From Lachnospiraceae bacterium UBA938 (GTDB lineage Bacteria; Bacillota; Clostridia; Lachnospirales; Lachnospiraceae): DNA of 24,294 nt. The translations under genes and the position numbers were made by a program. Positions 17,376 through 24,294 of this stretch are shown piece after piece. The stretch lies in contig DBDG01000027.1 in NCBI GenBank assembly GCA_002293475.1, forward strand, positions 1-24,294, written 5' to 3'. The notes below the pieces were generated by a model. It saw only the letters and a list, made by a program, of their open reading frames with translations. It searched no databases and was not told the DNA's origin. The number at the start of each line of letters is the position of its first letter. The stretch's first letter is position 1.

Positions 17376-18476
17376 ATGAAAAAATATAAAGTCTACGTTT
17401 ATGCGATCAGCAAGAATGAGAGCGCTTTTATTGACCGCTGGATGGATTCTGTCAGCGAGGCTGACGGGGTGATCGTGGTCGATACCGGATCGGAGGATGA
17501 CACGGCGGCTAAATTAAGGGCGCGGGGAGCCATAGTATTTGAAGAAAAGATAACCCCTTGGCGGTTCGATGTTGCCCGGAACTCCGCTATGAGCCATATT
17601 CCCGAGGATGCCGATATCTGCGTTTCCAATGACATTGACGAAGTTTTTGAACCCGGATGGCGGGAAAAGCTGGAAAATGCCTGGGACGACTGGTGTACCC
17701 GCGCCAGATACTGGTTCGTCTGGGAATATCACCCCGATTTAGCTTATCAGAAGAAATTTTATATGGAAAAAATTCACCGAAGGCACGGTTTTCAATGGGT
17801 TCATCCGGTCCACGAGGTTCTGCAGTATACCGGGGCGCAGGAGGACAGGACAGTCGTCATCAATGATCTGTATCTGATTCATAAGCCCGATCCTATGAAA
17901 TCTCGGGGTCAGTACCTGCCGCTGTTGGAGATGTCGGCCGCAGAAAACCCTCAGGACGATCGGACTAGGTTCTGGCTTGGCCGTGAATATTTCTATAAGC
18001 AGCTATATGACAAGGCGATCGCCACATTGCAGGACTACCTGAAGATCGAGAGCGCCGTATGGCCCGAAGAGCGGAGCGCCGCCATGCGCTTCATCGCCAA
18101 GTCCTTCCGTGCCCAGAATAAAGATGAGGAAGCGCTCGGCTGGCTATACAAAGCGGCGGCCGAATGTCCGATGGTACGTGAGCCGTGGCTGGAGCTGGCC
18201 CGGCTGGGCTATGAAAAAGAAAACTGGCCGCTGACCCTTTGGGCCGCTGAAAAAGGCCTGGAGGTCAAGGAATCCACCAACAGCTATCTGGTCGAAAGCG
18301 CGTCATGGGGGTTTTTGCTGGATGACTTTGCCGCGATTGCCGCCTATTGGCTCGGCTTATACCCGAAAGCCTTGGAACATGCTAAGAAAGCCTGTGATAT
18401 AAGCCCTGAAGATAAGCGGCTTCTCAATAACTTTAATATTGTGGCTGCCAAAGCGGAGCCAGAGAAGGCATTGTAA
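17376..18476 (+). CDS. Family-2-type glycosyltransferase with helical-repeat tail (copy 1)
   Basis: A 366-residue cytoplasmic protein with a GT-A fold at the N-terminus (about 1-110): the nucleotide-binding strand motif VDTGSEDDT (around D36) and a DxD-type metal site D86-I-D88 in SNDIDEVF. The motif PWRFDVARN is shared with copy 2. The C-terminal half (about 190-366) has repeated helical pairs with TPR character (YDKAIATLQDYLKIE, KALEHAKKACDISPED). No membrane segment or signal, so the acceptor is reached in the cytoplasm. It is 186 bases after the module-protein genes, with an AAGGAGAT site, and 14 bases before its paralogue. By position the pair may glycosylate the module proteins; donor and acceptor are unknown. 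No strong promoter is visible upstream. Confidence 0.87.
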   Translation: MKKYKVYVYAISKNESAFIDRWMDSVSEADGVIVVDTGSEDDTAAKLRARGAIVFEEKITPWRFDVARNSAMSHIPEDADICVSNDIDEVFEPGWREKLENAWDDWCTRARYWFVWEYHPDLAYQKKFYMEKIHRRHGFQWVHPVHEVLQYTGAQEDRTVVINDLYLIHKPDPMKSRGQYLPLLEMSAAENPQDDRTRFWLGREYFYKQLYDKAIATLQDYLKIESAVWPEERSAAMRFIAKSFRAQNKDEEALGWLYKAAAECPMVREPWLELARLGYEKENWPLTLWAAEKGLEVKESTNSYLVESASWGFLLDDFAAIAAYWLGLYPKALEHAKKACDISPEDKRLLNNFNIVAAKAEPEKAL

Positions 18477-18490
18477 AGGGAGGAAGAAGC

Positions 18491-19591
18491 ATGAGTGAAA
18501 ATAAATATCATATTTGTGTATATGCCATATGTAAAAACGAAGAAAAATTCGTGGACCGCTGGATGGATTCGATGCAGGAGGCCGATCTTATCGTTGTTAC
18601 GGATACCGGTTCGGATGACAACACAGTCAAAAAACTGCGGGAACGGGGCGCGCTTGTCTACGAAGAGAAAATCGACCCATGGCGGTTCGACGTCGCCAGA
18701 AACCTGTCGCTTTCTCATGTACCGGATCATGCGGATATAGCGGTATGCACCGATCTGGACGAAGTGTTCCGGCCTGGCTGGCGCAAGATCCTTGAAGAGG
18801 TATGGAACCCCTCTTTAACTATGGTCAACTATTTATATAACTGGAGCATCAACCCGGACGGGACGCCCCACACGCAGTTTACCTATTTTAAGATCCATGC
18901 GAAGGAACATTATCGGTGGGCCTGCCCGGTGCATGAGTTCCTTAGATTCACCCCTGCTATACCAGGACTGAGAGAAAATAAAGTATTTGTGCCGGATATT
19001 ATCCTAGACCATTTTCCGGACAGCACAAAATCAAGATCTTCTTATATGGGCCTTCTCAAGCTCGGTGTCGCGGAAAATCCCCAAGATGACCGGATGGCTT
19101 ACTATCTTGGCCGGGAATATATGTATGTCGGAGACTGGCAAAACTGTATCAGCACCTTGACCGCCTATCTCAAGCTGGAAACCGCTTTATGGCGCGAAGA
19201 GCGCGGTGCCGCCATGCGCTGGATTGCCCAAAGCTATGCCAATATGCAGCAGAATAACGAGGCTTACAATTGGTATCTGCGGGCTATTGCCGAAGTTCCT
19301 TTTATGCGCGATCCATATATTGAGTGCGCCAAGCTGGCCTATCACTTAAGCGACTGGGTGACTGTTATGTTCATGACGACAGAGGCACTTAAAATAAAAG
19401 AAAAGTCCCACGTCTATGTCAACCAGGGCTATTCTTGGGATTTTACCCCCAATGACCTGGCCGCGATTGCCTTGTACCGGCTAGGTAACTATCAGGAAGC
19501 CCTTACCCATGCTCGGCTGGCCTTGGATCATGCCCCCGAAGACCCGCGGATGATGAAAAATTACGACTTGATCAAGGAACATATCTCTTAG
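18491..19591 (+). CDS. Family-2-type glycosyltransferase with helical-repeat tail (copy 2)
   Basis: A tandem paralogue of the preceding gene with the same 366-residue length and layout. It has VTDTGSDDNT, the metal site D88-L-D90 in CTDLDEVF, PWRFDVARN, and C-terminal TPR-like helices (YQEALTHARLALDHAPEDPR). Many blocks match copy 1 (ENPQDDR, AAMRxIAxS, DLAAIALYRLG), while the central acceptor-facing part (about 95-160) differs more, which suggests different acceptors or linkages. It is translated from GGGAGG in the 14-base gap, so it is almost certainly in the same operon. No membrane segment. Glycosyltransferase assignment is firm; specificity is not predictable. Confidence 0.87.
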   Translation: MSENKYHICVYAICKNEEKFVDRWMDSMQEADLIVVTDTGSDDNTVKKLRERGALVYEEKIDPWRFDVARNLSLSHVPDHADIAVCTDLDEVFRPGWRKILEEVWNPSLTMVNYLYNWSINPDGTPHTQFTYFKIHAKEHYRWACPVHEFLRFTPAIPGLRENKVFVPDIILDHFPDSTKSRSSYMGLLKLGVAENPQDDRMAYYLGREYMYVGDWQNCISTLTAYLKLETALWREERGAAMRWIAQSYANMQQNNEAYNWYLRAIAEVPFMRDPYIECAKLAYHLSDWVTVMFMTTEALKIKEKSHVYVNQGYSWDFTPNDLAAIALYRLGNYQEALTHARLALDHAPEDPRMMKNYDLIKEHIS

Positions 19592-19608
19592 TTAGATCTT
19601 CCGGAACT

Positions 19609-19638
19609 ATGGCATTTTGATGACAGATCAAGTATAAT
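19609..19638 (+). promoter_or_regulatory. Promoter candidate for the LspA-like gene
   Basis: A perfect -10 TATAAT (19633-19638) is preceded at 18 bases by ATGGCA (19609-19614), a 4-of-6 match to TTGACA. A short palindrome TTGAT/ATCAA (19617-19631) lies in the spacer and could be an operator. A perfect AGGAGG site precedes the ATG at 19689. Confidence 0.5.
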
Positions 19639-19688
19639 GATGTTGTGGGGGGCGGAACTGTTAACGTATCAGTCAGGAGGAAATATTT

Positions 19689-20144
19689 ATGAAGTACTGG
19701 ATGATGTTTATCGGCGTATTCGGGTTAGACACCGCTATCAAAAATCATATTGAAGAAAAAGAGGACTGGGATAAGGAGGCCGGCCGGCAAAGCGGCCCGT
19801 TGCTTATCAGGAAAAGCCATAACAGCGGCATGGCCATGAACCTTGGCGATAAGTATCCGAATATTACGGCGCTGCTGTCGCTGCTGATTACGGCCGTGTT
19901 AACATTTAGCTTTCTTATTTCTCTGAAAAGCAAGGGGAAACTACGTGCCGGCCTGTCCCTTTTGCTGGGCGGGGCGTTCAGTAATACCTATGACCGGCTG
20001 CGGCGCAATTATGTGGTAGATTATGTTAGCTTCAATGTACCGGTTAAGAGACTGCGTAATGTTGTGTTTAATATTGGCGATTTTGCCATATTTCTGGGTG
20101 CGTTGATGATTATCTTTAAACAGGCGACGGAAAATCAGTATTGA
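19689..20144 (+). CDS. lspA: Divergent LspA-family signal peptidase II
   Basis: Predicted membrane aspartic protease that cleaves prolipoprotein signal peptides after lipidation. The 151-residue protein retains the key family residues: D14 in GLDTAIK (family LDxxTK), N45 in SHNSG (family NxGAAF), N99/D102/R103 in GGAFSNTYDR, and the catalytic pair D111 (VVDYV) and D131 in FNIGDFAI. Unlike typical LspA (about 155-170 residues, four strong membrane spans), residues 15-45 are charged and hydrophilic, so the N-terminal membrane span is weak or missing and only the spans at about 58-80, 86-100 and 126-145 are clear. This short form is familiar to me from Lachnospiraceae. It may be an accessory paralogue next to a conventional LspA elsewhere; whether it is active is not provable here. 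Its stop codon overlaps the -35 of the next promoter. Confidence 0.8.
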   Translation: MKYWMMFIGVFGLDTAIKNHIEEKEDWDKEAGRQSGPLLIRKSHNSGMAMNLGDKYPNITALLSLLITAVLTFSFLISLKSKGKLRAGLSLLLGGAFSNTYDRLRRNYVVDYVSFNVPVKRLRNVVFNIGDFAIFLGALMIIFKQATENQY

Positions 20145-20169
20145 CATAAAGCGGATAGTTGTGTATATT
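20141..20169 (+). promoter_or_regulatory. Strong promoter of the Rrf2 regulator gene
   Basis: Perfect -35 TTGACA (20141-20146), 17-base spacer and -10 TATATT (20164-20169). The -35 overlaps the TGA stop of the LspA-like gene. Predicted start near 20176, just before a palindromic operator, which suggests negative autoregulation. Confidence 0.8.
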
Positions 20170-20183
20170 CATAATATACAAAA

Positions 20184-20200
20184 CCTAGTAATATAGTAGG
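20184..20200. promoter_or_regulatory. Probable Rrf2-family operator
   Basis: CCTAGTAATATAGTAGG is an imperfect palindrome: all positions pair except the fifth from each end and the two flanking the centre. It lies just downstream of the predicted transcription start, where a bound repressor would block the promoter. Rrf2 proteins of the IscR/CymR type commonly bind such AT-rich palindromes and control their own genes. The site is seen; the link to this regulator is inferred from position. Confidence 0.6.
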
Positions 20201-20263
20201 AATTTCAGGACAATGTGATCGGTGCATCCATTTCCCGTAAGAATCAGTAAGCGAGGGCAGACA

Positions 20264-20704
20264 ATGAAGATTTCATCAAGAGGCCGTTATGCGGTTCGGA
20301 TCATGGTAGACTTGGCAGTCAATAACACCGGCGAATATGCTAAGGTCAACCAGATAGCCAAGCGCCAGGATATTTCTGAGAAATACTTGGAACAGATCAT
20401 CAGTGTACTGAATAAGGCGGGATATGTGAAAAGCACTAGGGGTGCCCAGGGCGGCTATAAGCTTGCCAGAGACGCAAGCCTATATACGGTGGGCATGATC
20501 CTGAGGCTGACGGAAGGGAGCCTGTGCCCGGTAGCCTGTCTGGAAGGTGATGTCAATGAGTGTGAGCGCTGTGATACCTGCGAGACACTTGATGTCTGGA
20601 AACAGCTGAATACGGCCATCAATCATGTCGTTGACGGGGTAACCATAGCCGACCTAGCAGAAAAACAGCTTGCCCGGCAGAACTCCATGGACTGCCTGAT
20701 CTGA
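20264..20704 (+). CDS. Rrf2-family transcriptional regulator with cysteine cluster
   Basis: A 146-residue winged-helix DNA-binding regulator. The ATG at 20264 begins the canonical MKISSRGRYAVRIM of the family and has a GAGGG site; an in-frame GTG at 20222 would add 14 atypical residues. The helix-turn-helix and wing cover about 1-80 (ISEKYLEQIISVLNKAGYV, SxRGAQGGYKLA). The ligand region (about 85-115) has five cysteines (LCPVACLEGD, then NECERCDTC), including a C-x6-C-x5-C set in the place where IscR, NsrR and RsrR bind an Fe-S cluster, so iron-sulfur or redox sensing is plausible. CymR-like cysteine control is the alternative. No isc or cys genes are adjacent, so targets other than itself are not visible. 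Confidence 0.9.
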   Translation: MKISSRGRYAVRIMVDLAVNNTGEYAKVNQIAKRQDISEKYLEQIISVLNKAGYVKSTRGAQGGYKLARDASLYTVGMILRLTEGSLCPVACLEGDVNECERCDTCETLDVWKQLNTAINHVVDGVTIADLAEKQLARQNSMDCLI

Positions 20705-20727
20705 CTTCTGATCCATTTTATGCCAGA

Positions 20728-20781
20728 TTAAGAAATAATTAAGATAATCCTACCCGGTTCTTAAGATTCACATGGTACATT
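20728..20781 (+). promoter_or_regulatory. Three TTAAGA boxes in 11-bp phase before the acyltransferase operon
   Basis: TTAAGA occurs at 20728-20733, 20739-20744 and 20761-20766, spaced 11 and 22 bases, so all lie on one face of the helix. A candidate -10 TACATT (20776-20781) follows the last box after 9 bases, with no good -35. This is the geometry of promoters activated by OmpR/PhoB-type response regulators, which bind direct repeats about 11 bases apart. The regulator is not identified. Confidence 0.5.
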
Positions 20782-20817
20782 TACTGTGAACATTTTGGAA
20801 TCATAAGGGGTTATCTG

Positions 20818-22242
20818 ATGGTATTCTCAAGTAATTTGTTTCTATTTTTATTTTTGCCGTTTACATTAATCGGATATTATTTGATCCGTAAGCCATATCG
20901 TAACTTTTTCCTTCTGGTTATGAGTATGGTCTTTTATGCCAGCGGCGAACCAGGGTTTATTTTCATCATGGCGGGTCTGATCCTGTTTGACTACATTATG
21001 GCCTTGCTGATCGACCGCTTCCGGGAGCAGAAGAAGCTTCGGATTATGTTCATGGCTATCTGCCTAGCCGGCAATCTTGGCCTTTTGTTTACCTATAAAT
21101 ATCTGGATTTCCTGATCGTTAACCTTAACAGCATGGGATTTGAAATACCGCTTTTAAACCTGCTGTTTCCTATCGGGATATCCTTTTTTACCTTTCAGGC
21201 GATGTCATATGTCATTGATGTATACCGTGGCAGCAGCGAAGTCAGGCGCAATCTGTTACATGTAAGCTTATATATTGCCCTTTTTCCGCAGCTGATCGCC
21301 GGACCTGTCGTGCGTTTTAAAGATATTGAGACGCAGCTGGCAAAACGTGGGATCAATCTTAAGATATTCAGCGAAGGGGTCAGGCGCTTCCTGATCGGTC
21401 TTTGTAAGAAGATCCTGTTAGCCAATAACCTGGCTCTGATCGCCGATCATGCCTTTGGCCTGCCGGACGGGGAACGGTCGGTTATTTATGCCTGGCTTGG
21501 CGCGGCCGCTTACGCTTTACAGATTCTGTTCGACTTTTCCGGCTATTCAGACATGGCTATCGGCTTGGGGCTGATGTTCGGTTTCCGCTTTCCGGAGAAT
21601 TTCAACTATCCTTACATAGCAGCATCGGTCACGGAGTTCTGGCGGCGGTGGCATATGACGCTGGGGCAGTGGTTCCGGGATTATGTATATATTCCGCTGG
21701 GCGGTTCACGGGTCAGCTCGCATGGGCGGCTGGTTTTTAATCTCTTAGTTGTCTGGCTCCTGACCGGGATATGGCATGGGGCGGGATGGAATTTTATCAT
21801 GTGGGGTATGATGTATTTTATCCTGATTGCTTTTGAGAAACTTACCGGCTATCCGCAAAGGTGCAAAACCGCGGCAGCGGCAGCCGCCTATCGTGTTTTT
21901 ACGATGCTGGCCGTCCTCGCGGGCTGGGTGCTTTTCCGTACGGAAGGGATAAGGGAAGCAGCCGGTTACGGGCTTTCGATGCTTGCCGTTAAGGGTAATC
22001 CGCTTATCTGCGATTATGTGATCATGAGTTTCCGGGATTACTGGCTGTTTTTACTGGCGGGTCTGCTATGCTGTACGAGGCTGCCGGCGGTGCTTAGTGC
22101 TTATATCGACAGCCGGGGGGCGCTATGGCTCCGGCTGGGAACCAACATCCTGCGGGCGGGATTTTACCTGTTCGGCTTTTTGTGGTCGGTTTCATATCTG
22201 GTTCTGGGGGCGCACAATCCGTTTATTTATTTTGATTTCTAA
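20818..22242 (+). CDS. MBOAT-family O-acyltransferase (AlgI-like)
   Basis: Predicted polytopic membrane acyltransferase that moves an acyl group, usually acetyl, across the membrane toward an extracytoplasmic glycan. The 474-residue length and about ten hydrophobic segments match AlgI/PatA-type proteins. Diagnostic motifs are GISFFTFQAMSYVIDVYRG, FDFSGYSDMAIG, EFWRRWHMTLGQWFRDYVYIPLGG with H279, and LTGIWHGAGWNF with the conserved histidine H320. A ribosome binding site AAGGGG precedes the ATG. The DHHW/AlgX-like gene starts 21 bases downstream, the standard partner pairing for polysaccharide O-acetylation. The acceptor could be a wall or secreted polysaccharide, or the glycan made by the upstream glycosyltransferases; no polysaccharide genes are in the window. 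DltB is less likely because no other dlt genes are present. Confidence 0.92.
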   Translation: MVFSSNLFLFLFLPFTLIGYYLIRKPYRNFFLLVMSMVFYASGEPGFIFIMAGLILFDYIMALLIDRFREQKKLRIMFMAICLAGNLGLLFTYKYLDFLIVNLNSMGFEIPLLNLLFPIGISFFTFQAMSYVIDVYRGSSEVRRNLLHVSLYIALFPQLIAGPVVRFKDIETQLAKRGINLKIFSEGVRRFLIGLCKKILLANNLALIADHAFGLPDGERSVIYAWLGAAAYALQILFDFSGYSDMAIGLGLMFGFRFPENFNYPYIAASVTEFWRRWHMTLGQWFRDYVYIPLGGSRVSSHGRLVFNLLVVWLLTGIWHGAGWNFIMWGMMYFILIAFEKLTGYPQRCKTAAAAAAYRVFTMLAVLAGWVLFRTEGIREAAGYGLSMLAVKGNPLICDYVIMSFRDYWLFLLAGLLCCTRLPAVLSAYIDSRGALWLRLGTNILRAGFYLFGFLWSVSYLVLGAHNPFIYFDF

Positions 22243-22263
22243 GAATCAGGAAAGGACTGGGAG

Positions 22264-23487
22264 ATGATTCAAAAATTACTGGCTTCCATAATTTCATCTA
22301 TAGACAATAATATGCTAGGGAAAAAGCTGGTGGCGGTGGGCTTTACCGGGATCATGTTTTATATTGCGGCGGTTGTGTTTATTCCTTCCATGGCCGCTAT
22401 TGGCTCCTTTGCCAAAAACGAAAGCCAGGATGTGGAACAGATATTGGACAAGTTCAATGAAGTATATGATAATATATTAGGTTATGAGGGCAATTTCCTG
22501 AAGAACAAGGGAGCCTATATTGAACTAAACGGTTTTATGGCGGCGGCCATGGGACAGCGCCAGATGAATGACATAATCAAGCTGGACAACGGGCATGTGA
22601 CGGAAATCAGCGAGCCGCAGGAGACTGTTGCCGCGGCCGCGCAGATGAAGGAGCTGTATGACCGGCAGACGGAAAAAGGCAAACATTTCCTGTTTGTACT
22701 TGCCCCATGCCAGATTCCTGAGAACGAGGATATCCTGCCGCCCGGTTATAACGATTACAGCAATCAGAATGCCGATGATCTGGTCGGACGTCTCCAAGAA
22801 GAGGGCATCCCGGTACTGGATCTGCGTAAGAAGATGCAGAGGGACGGGATCGGCTATACCGAGGCGTTTTTTGTGACAGACCATCACTGGCGGAGCGAGA
22901 CGGCCTTCTGGGCTTATACGGAGATAGTGGATTACTTGGTCAGGGCAGACATCATGGAGCCGGTCGATGCGCGCTATGTCGATATCGGCGCATTTCATGT
23001 CGAGGTATATGAAGACTGGTATCTGGGACCGACCGGAAGGCGGACAGGCAGCAGCTTTGCAGGCGTGGATGACTTTTCGGTTATCTGGCCGGAGTTTGCT
23101 ACCGATATCAGGCTGGAAGTACCGACGCTGGGCATCTTCAAGCAGGGGGAGTTCGGTGACGTGGTCTATGACCTGGAGGATAATAAGAAAGACTTTTTTG
23201 TCAATTTATTGTATGATCATTATACATACGGGGGGCATAACCGGAAATACTTTAATGGGGCGGCACCGAATAAGCTTAAGGTAATGGCCGTTGCCGATTC
23301 ATTTGCCTGGTCATCGGCAATCTATCTGCCGCTGGTGGTCAGCCGCTATGAGGAGATGGACATGCGGTATTTCGGCGGGAACTTTGCGGAGTATTATGCC
23401 GGTTATGACCCGGATGTGCTGCTGGTGTTTGTCAATACCGCCAGTGCGGCGGAGAGCGCCAATACAAACTATGATTTTTTTCAGTAG
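22264..23487 (+). CDS. DHHW-family (AlgX/AlgJ-like) acetylation partner protein
   Basis: A 407-residue protein with one N-terminal membrane anchor (about 19-42, LVAVGFTGIMFYIAAVVF) and the rest outside the cell. The family motif is VTDHHWRSETAFWAY with D206, H207 and H208, and the probable nucleophile is S346 in AVADSFAWSS. Together these give the Asp-His-Ser set of the SGNH-like fold in AlgJ/AlgX-type O-acetyltransferases. Such proteins take the acyl group delivered by the MBOAT partner and transfer it to a glycan, which fits its place directly after the MBOAT gene. The usual GDSF is ADSF here, a mild change. The start has an AAGGA-containing upstream stretch. The reaction is inferred from the family. 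Confidence 0.85.
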   Translation: MIQKLLASIISSIDNNMLGKKLVAVGFTGIMFYIAAVVFIPSMAAIGSFAKNESQDVEQILDKFNEVYDNILGYEGNFLKNKGAYIELNGFMAAAMGQRQMNDIIKLDNGHVTEISEPQETVAAAAQMKELYDRQTEKGKHFLFVLAPCQIPENEDILPPGYNDYSNQNADDLVGRLQEEGIPVLDLRKKMQRDGIGYTEAFFVTDHHWRSETAFWAYTEIVDYLVRADIMEPVDARYVDIGAFHVEVYEDWYLGPTGRRTGSSFAGVDDFSVIWPEFATDIRLEVPTLGIFKQGEFGDVVYDLEDNKKDFFVNLLYDHYTYGGHNRKYFNGAAPNKLKVMAVADSFAWSSAIYLPLVVSRYEEMDMRYFGGNFAEYYAGYDPDVLLVFVNTASAAESANTNYDFFQ

Positions 23488-23514
23488 GAAGGGTAATCGT
23501 AACAAGGTGAACTG

Positions 23515-24276
23515 ATGGATGAGGAAGAACGGATCAAAAAACGGCTAGCGGACATGGCGGGCAAATGCTGCCGCAGCCATGTTTTTGTCTTCACCGGTTT
23601 TTTGAGTGTGGCGGAGCAGGATGTTTTTCGGCGGCTGCGGCTGGCCGATTCCGGTATGGATCAGGCCGGCTGGGCATTGTTTGGCGGCAGGGAGGACAGT
23701 GAGCGGTGTATGATCCGGTTTGGCAAGGAGGAAGAACTGGGCTATGCCGAAGACTTTCCGATTGTCTGCGTGGAGATGGCGCCACTGATGCAGAAATTTG
23801 CCGACCAGCTGACACACCGGGATTTTTTAGGAGCCCTGATGCATCTGGGGATTGAAAGGGCTACGTTAGGCGATATTATTATATTGGATAACAAGGGTTA
23901 TGTTTTCTGTACGGCGGTAATTGCGCCATTTATCGTGAATGAGCTGGAACGGATCAAGCAAACTCCGGTCAAATGCCGTGTCACGGAACTGCCGGCGGCG
24001 GCAGCGGCGACGGCGGCAGTGGAGCGCCGGATCCAGGTGCCATCCGAACGGATTGACGCAGTGATTGCAAAAGCTTACCAGCTGTCCCGTGGCGAAAGCC
24101 TGGAGCTTTTTCGCCAGAAAAAAGTTTTTCTGAACGGGCTTTTGTTCGAGAACAGCAGCGGTTTGCTGAAGCCGGAGGATGTAGTTACCGTAAGAGGTTT
24201 TGGGAAGTTTACCTATCTGGGGTGTGAAGGCGTCAGCAAGAAGGGGAAGAAGAATATTGTGGTTAGTATGAAGTAG
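23515..24276 (+). CDS. rqcP: YlmH/RqcP S4-domain RNA-binding protein
   Basis: A 253-residue cytoplasmic protein. The central diagnostic block HRDFLGALMHLGIERATLGDI (about 101-121) and the C-terminal S4 RNA-binding domain (about 174-235, RIDAVIAKAYQLSRGES, KKVFLNG) match YlmH. In Bacillus its relative RqcP binds stalled 50S subunits and helps RqcH add alanine tails to incomplete chains in ribosome-associated quality control. The length is normal. It starts 27 bases after the DHHW gene with an AAGGTG site, so it is probably cotranscribed with the acylation pair, although ylmH is better known from the divIVA/cell-division ylm cluster. An Ala-rich stretch (160-169) joins the two halves. No terminator is visible in the 18 bases left in the window. 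Confidence 0.92.
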   Translation: MDEEERIKKRLADMAGKCCRSHVFVFTGFLSVAEQDVFRRLRLADSGMDQAGWALFGGREDSERCMIRFGKEEELGYAEDFPIVCVEMAPLMQKFADQLTHRDFLGALMHLGIERATLGDIIILDNKGYVFCTAVIAPFIVNELERIKQTPVKCRVTELPAAAAATAAVERRIQVPSERIDAVIAKAYQLSRGESLELFRQKKVFLNGLLFENSSGLLKPEDVVTVRGFGKFTYLGCEGVSKKGKKNIVVSMK

Positions 24277-24294
24277 ATAATATGAAGTGACCTC

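Overview
The window looks like chromosomal DNA of a low-to-mid GC member of the Bacillota, class Clostridia, most likely Lachnospiraceae-like. The evidence is an S4-domain YlmH/RqcP protein, a cysteine-containing Rrf2 regulator and a short divergent LspA of the kind I recall from Lachnospiraceae, strong AGGAGG-type ribosome binding sites, and secreted proteins with ALSLIM-type signal peptides. This assignment is by recall of family resemblance, not by a search. All supported genes are on the + strand.

Left region (1-11.4 kb): a 163-bp AT-rich element bounded by a perfect 26-bp inverted repeat, then two very large secreted glycoside hydrolases, a GH95 alpha-L-fucosidase and a GH101 endo-alpha-N-acetylgalactosaminidase. 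Together they fit stepwise attack on mucin O-glycans: fucose caps removed, then the core-1 disaccharide released from Ser/Thr. The end of the first gene and the start of the second carry nearly identical LamG-like modules, a 615-bp direct repeat with a constant 1162-bp offset.

Middle region (11.5-19.6 kb): a monocistronic AAA ATPase with a DUF4143/nuclease-like tail, then three genes sharing one N-terminal ~75-residue helical module. These are an 877-residue repeat protein with a choice-of-anchor G-like body, a 92-residue protein that is the module alone, and a 267-residue protein with a Pro/Tyr-rich linker and beta-rich tail. None has a signal peptide. Two tandem paralogous family-2 glycosyltransferases with helical-repeat tails follow. 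The cluster may be a surface or spore-coat protein assembly and glycosylation locus whose shared module acts as the targeting or assembly unit. This is the least described part of the window.

Right region (19.6-24.3 kb): a short LspA-family protein, an Rrf2 regulator with its own promoter and palindromic operator, and an apparent operon of an MBOAT O-acyltransferase, a DHHW/AlgX-like partner and RqcP/YlmH. The operon is preceded by three TTAAGA boxes in 11-bp phase. No tRNA, rRNA, CRISPR array, transposase or recombinase gene was seen.
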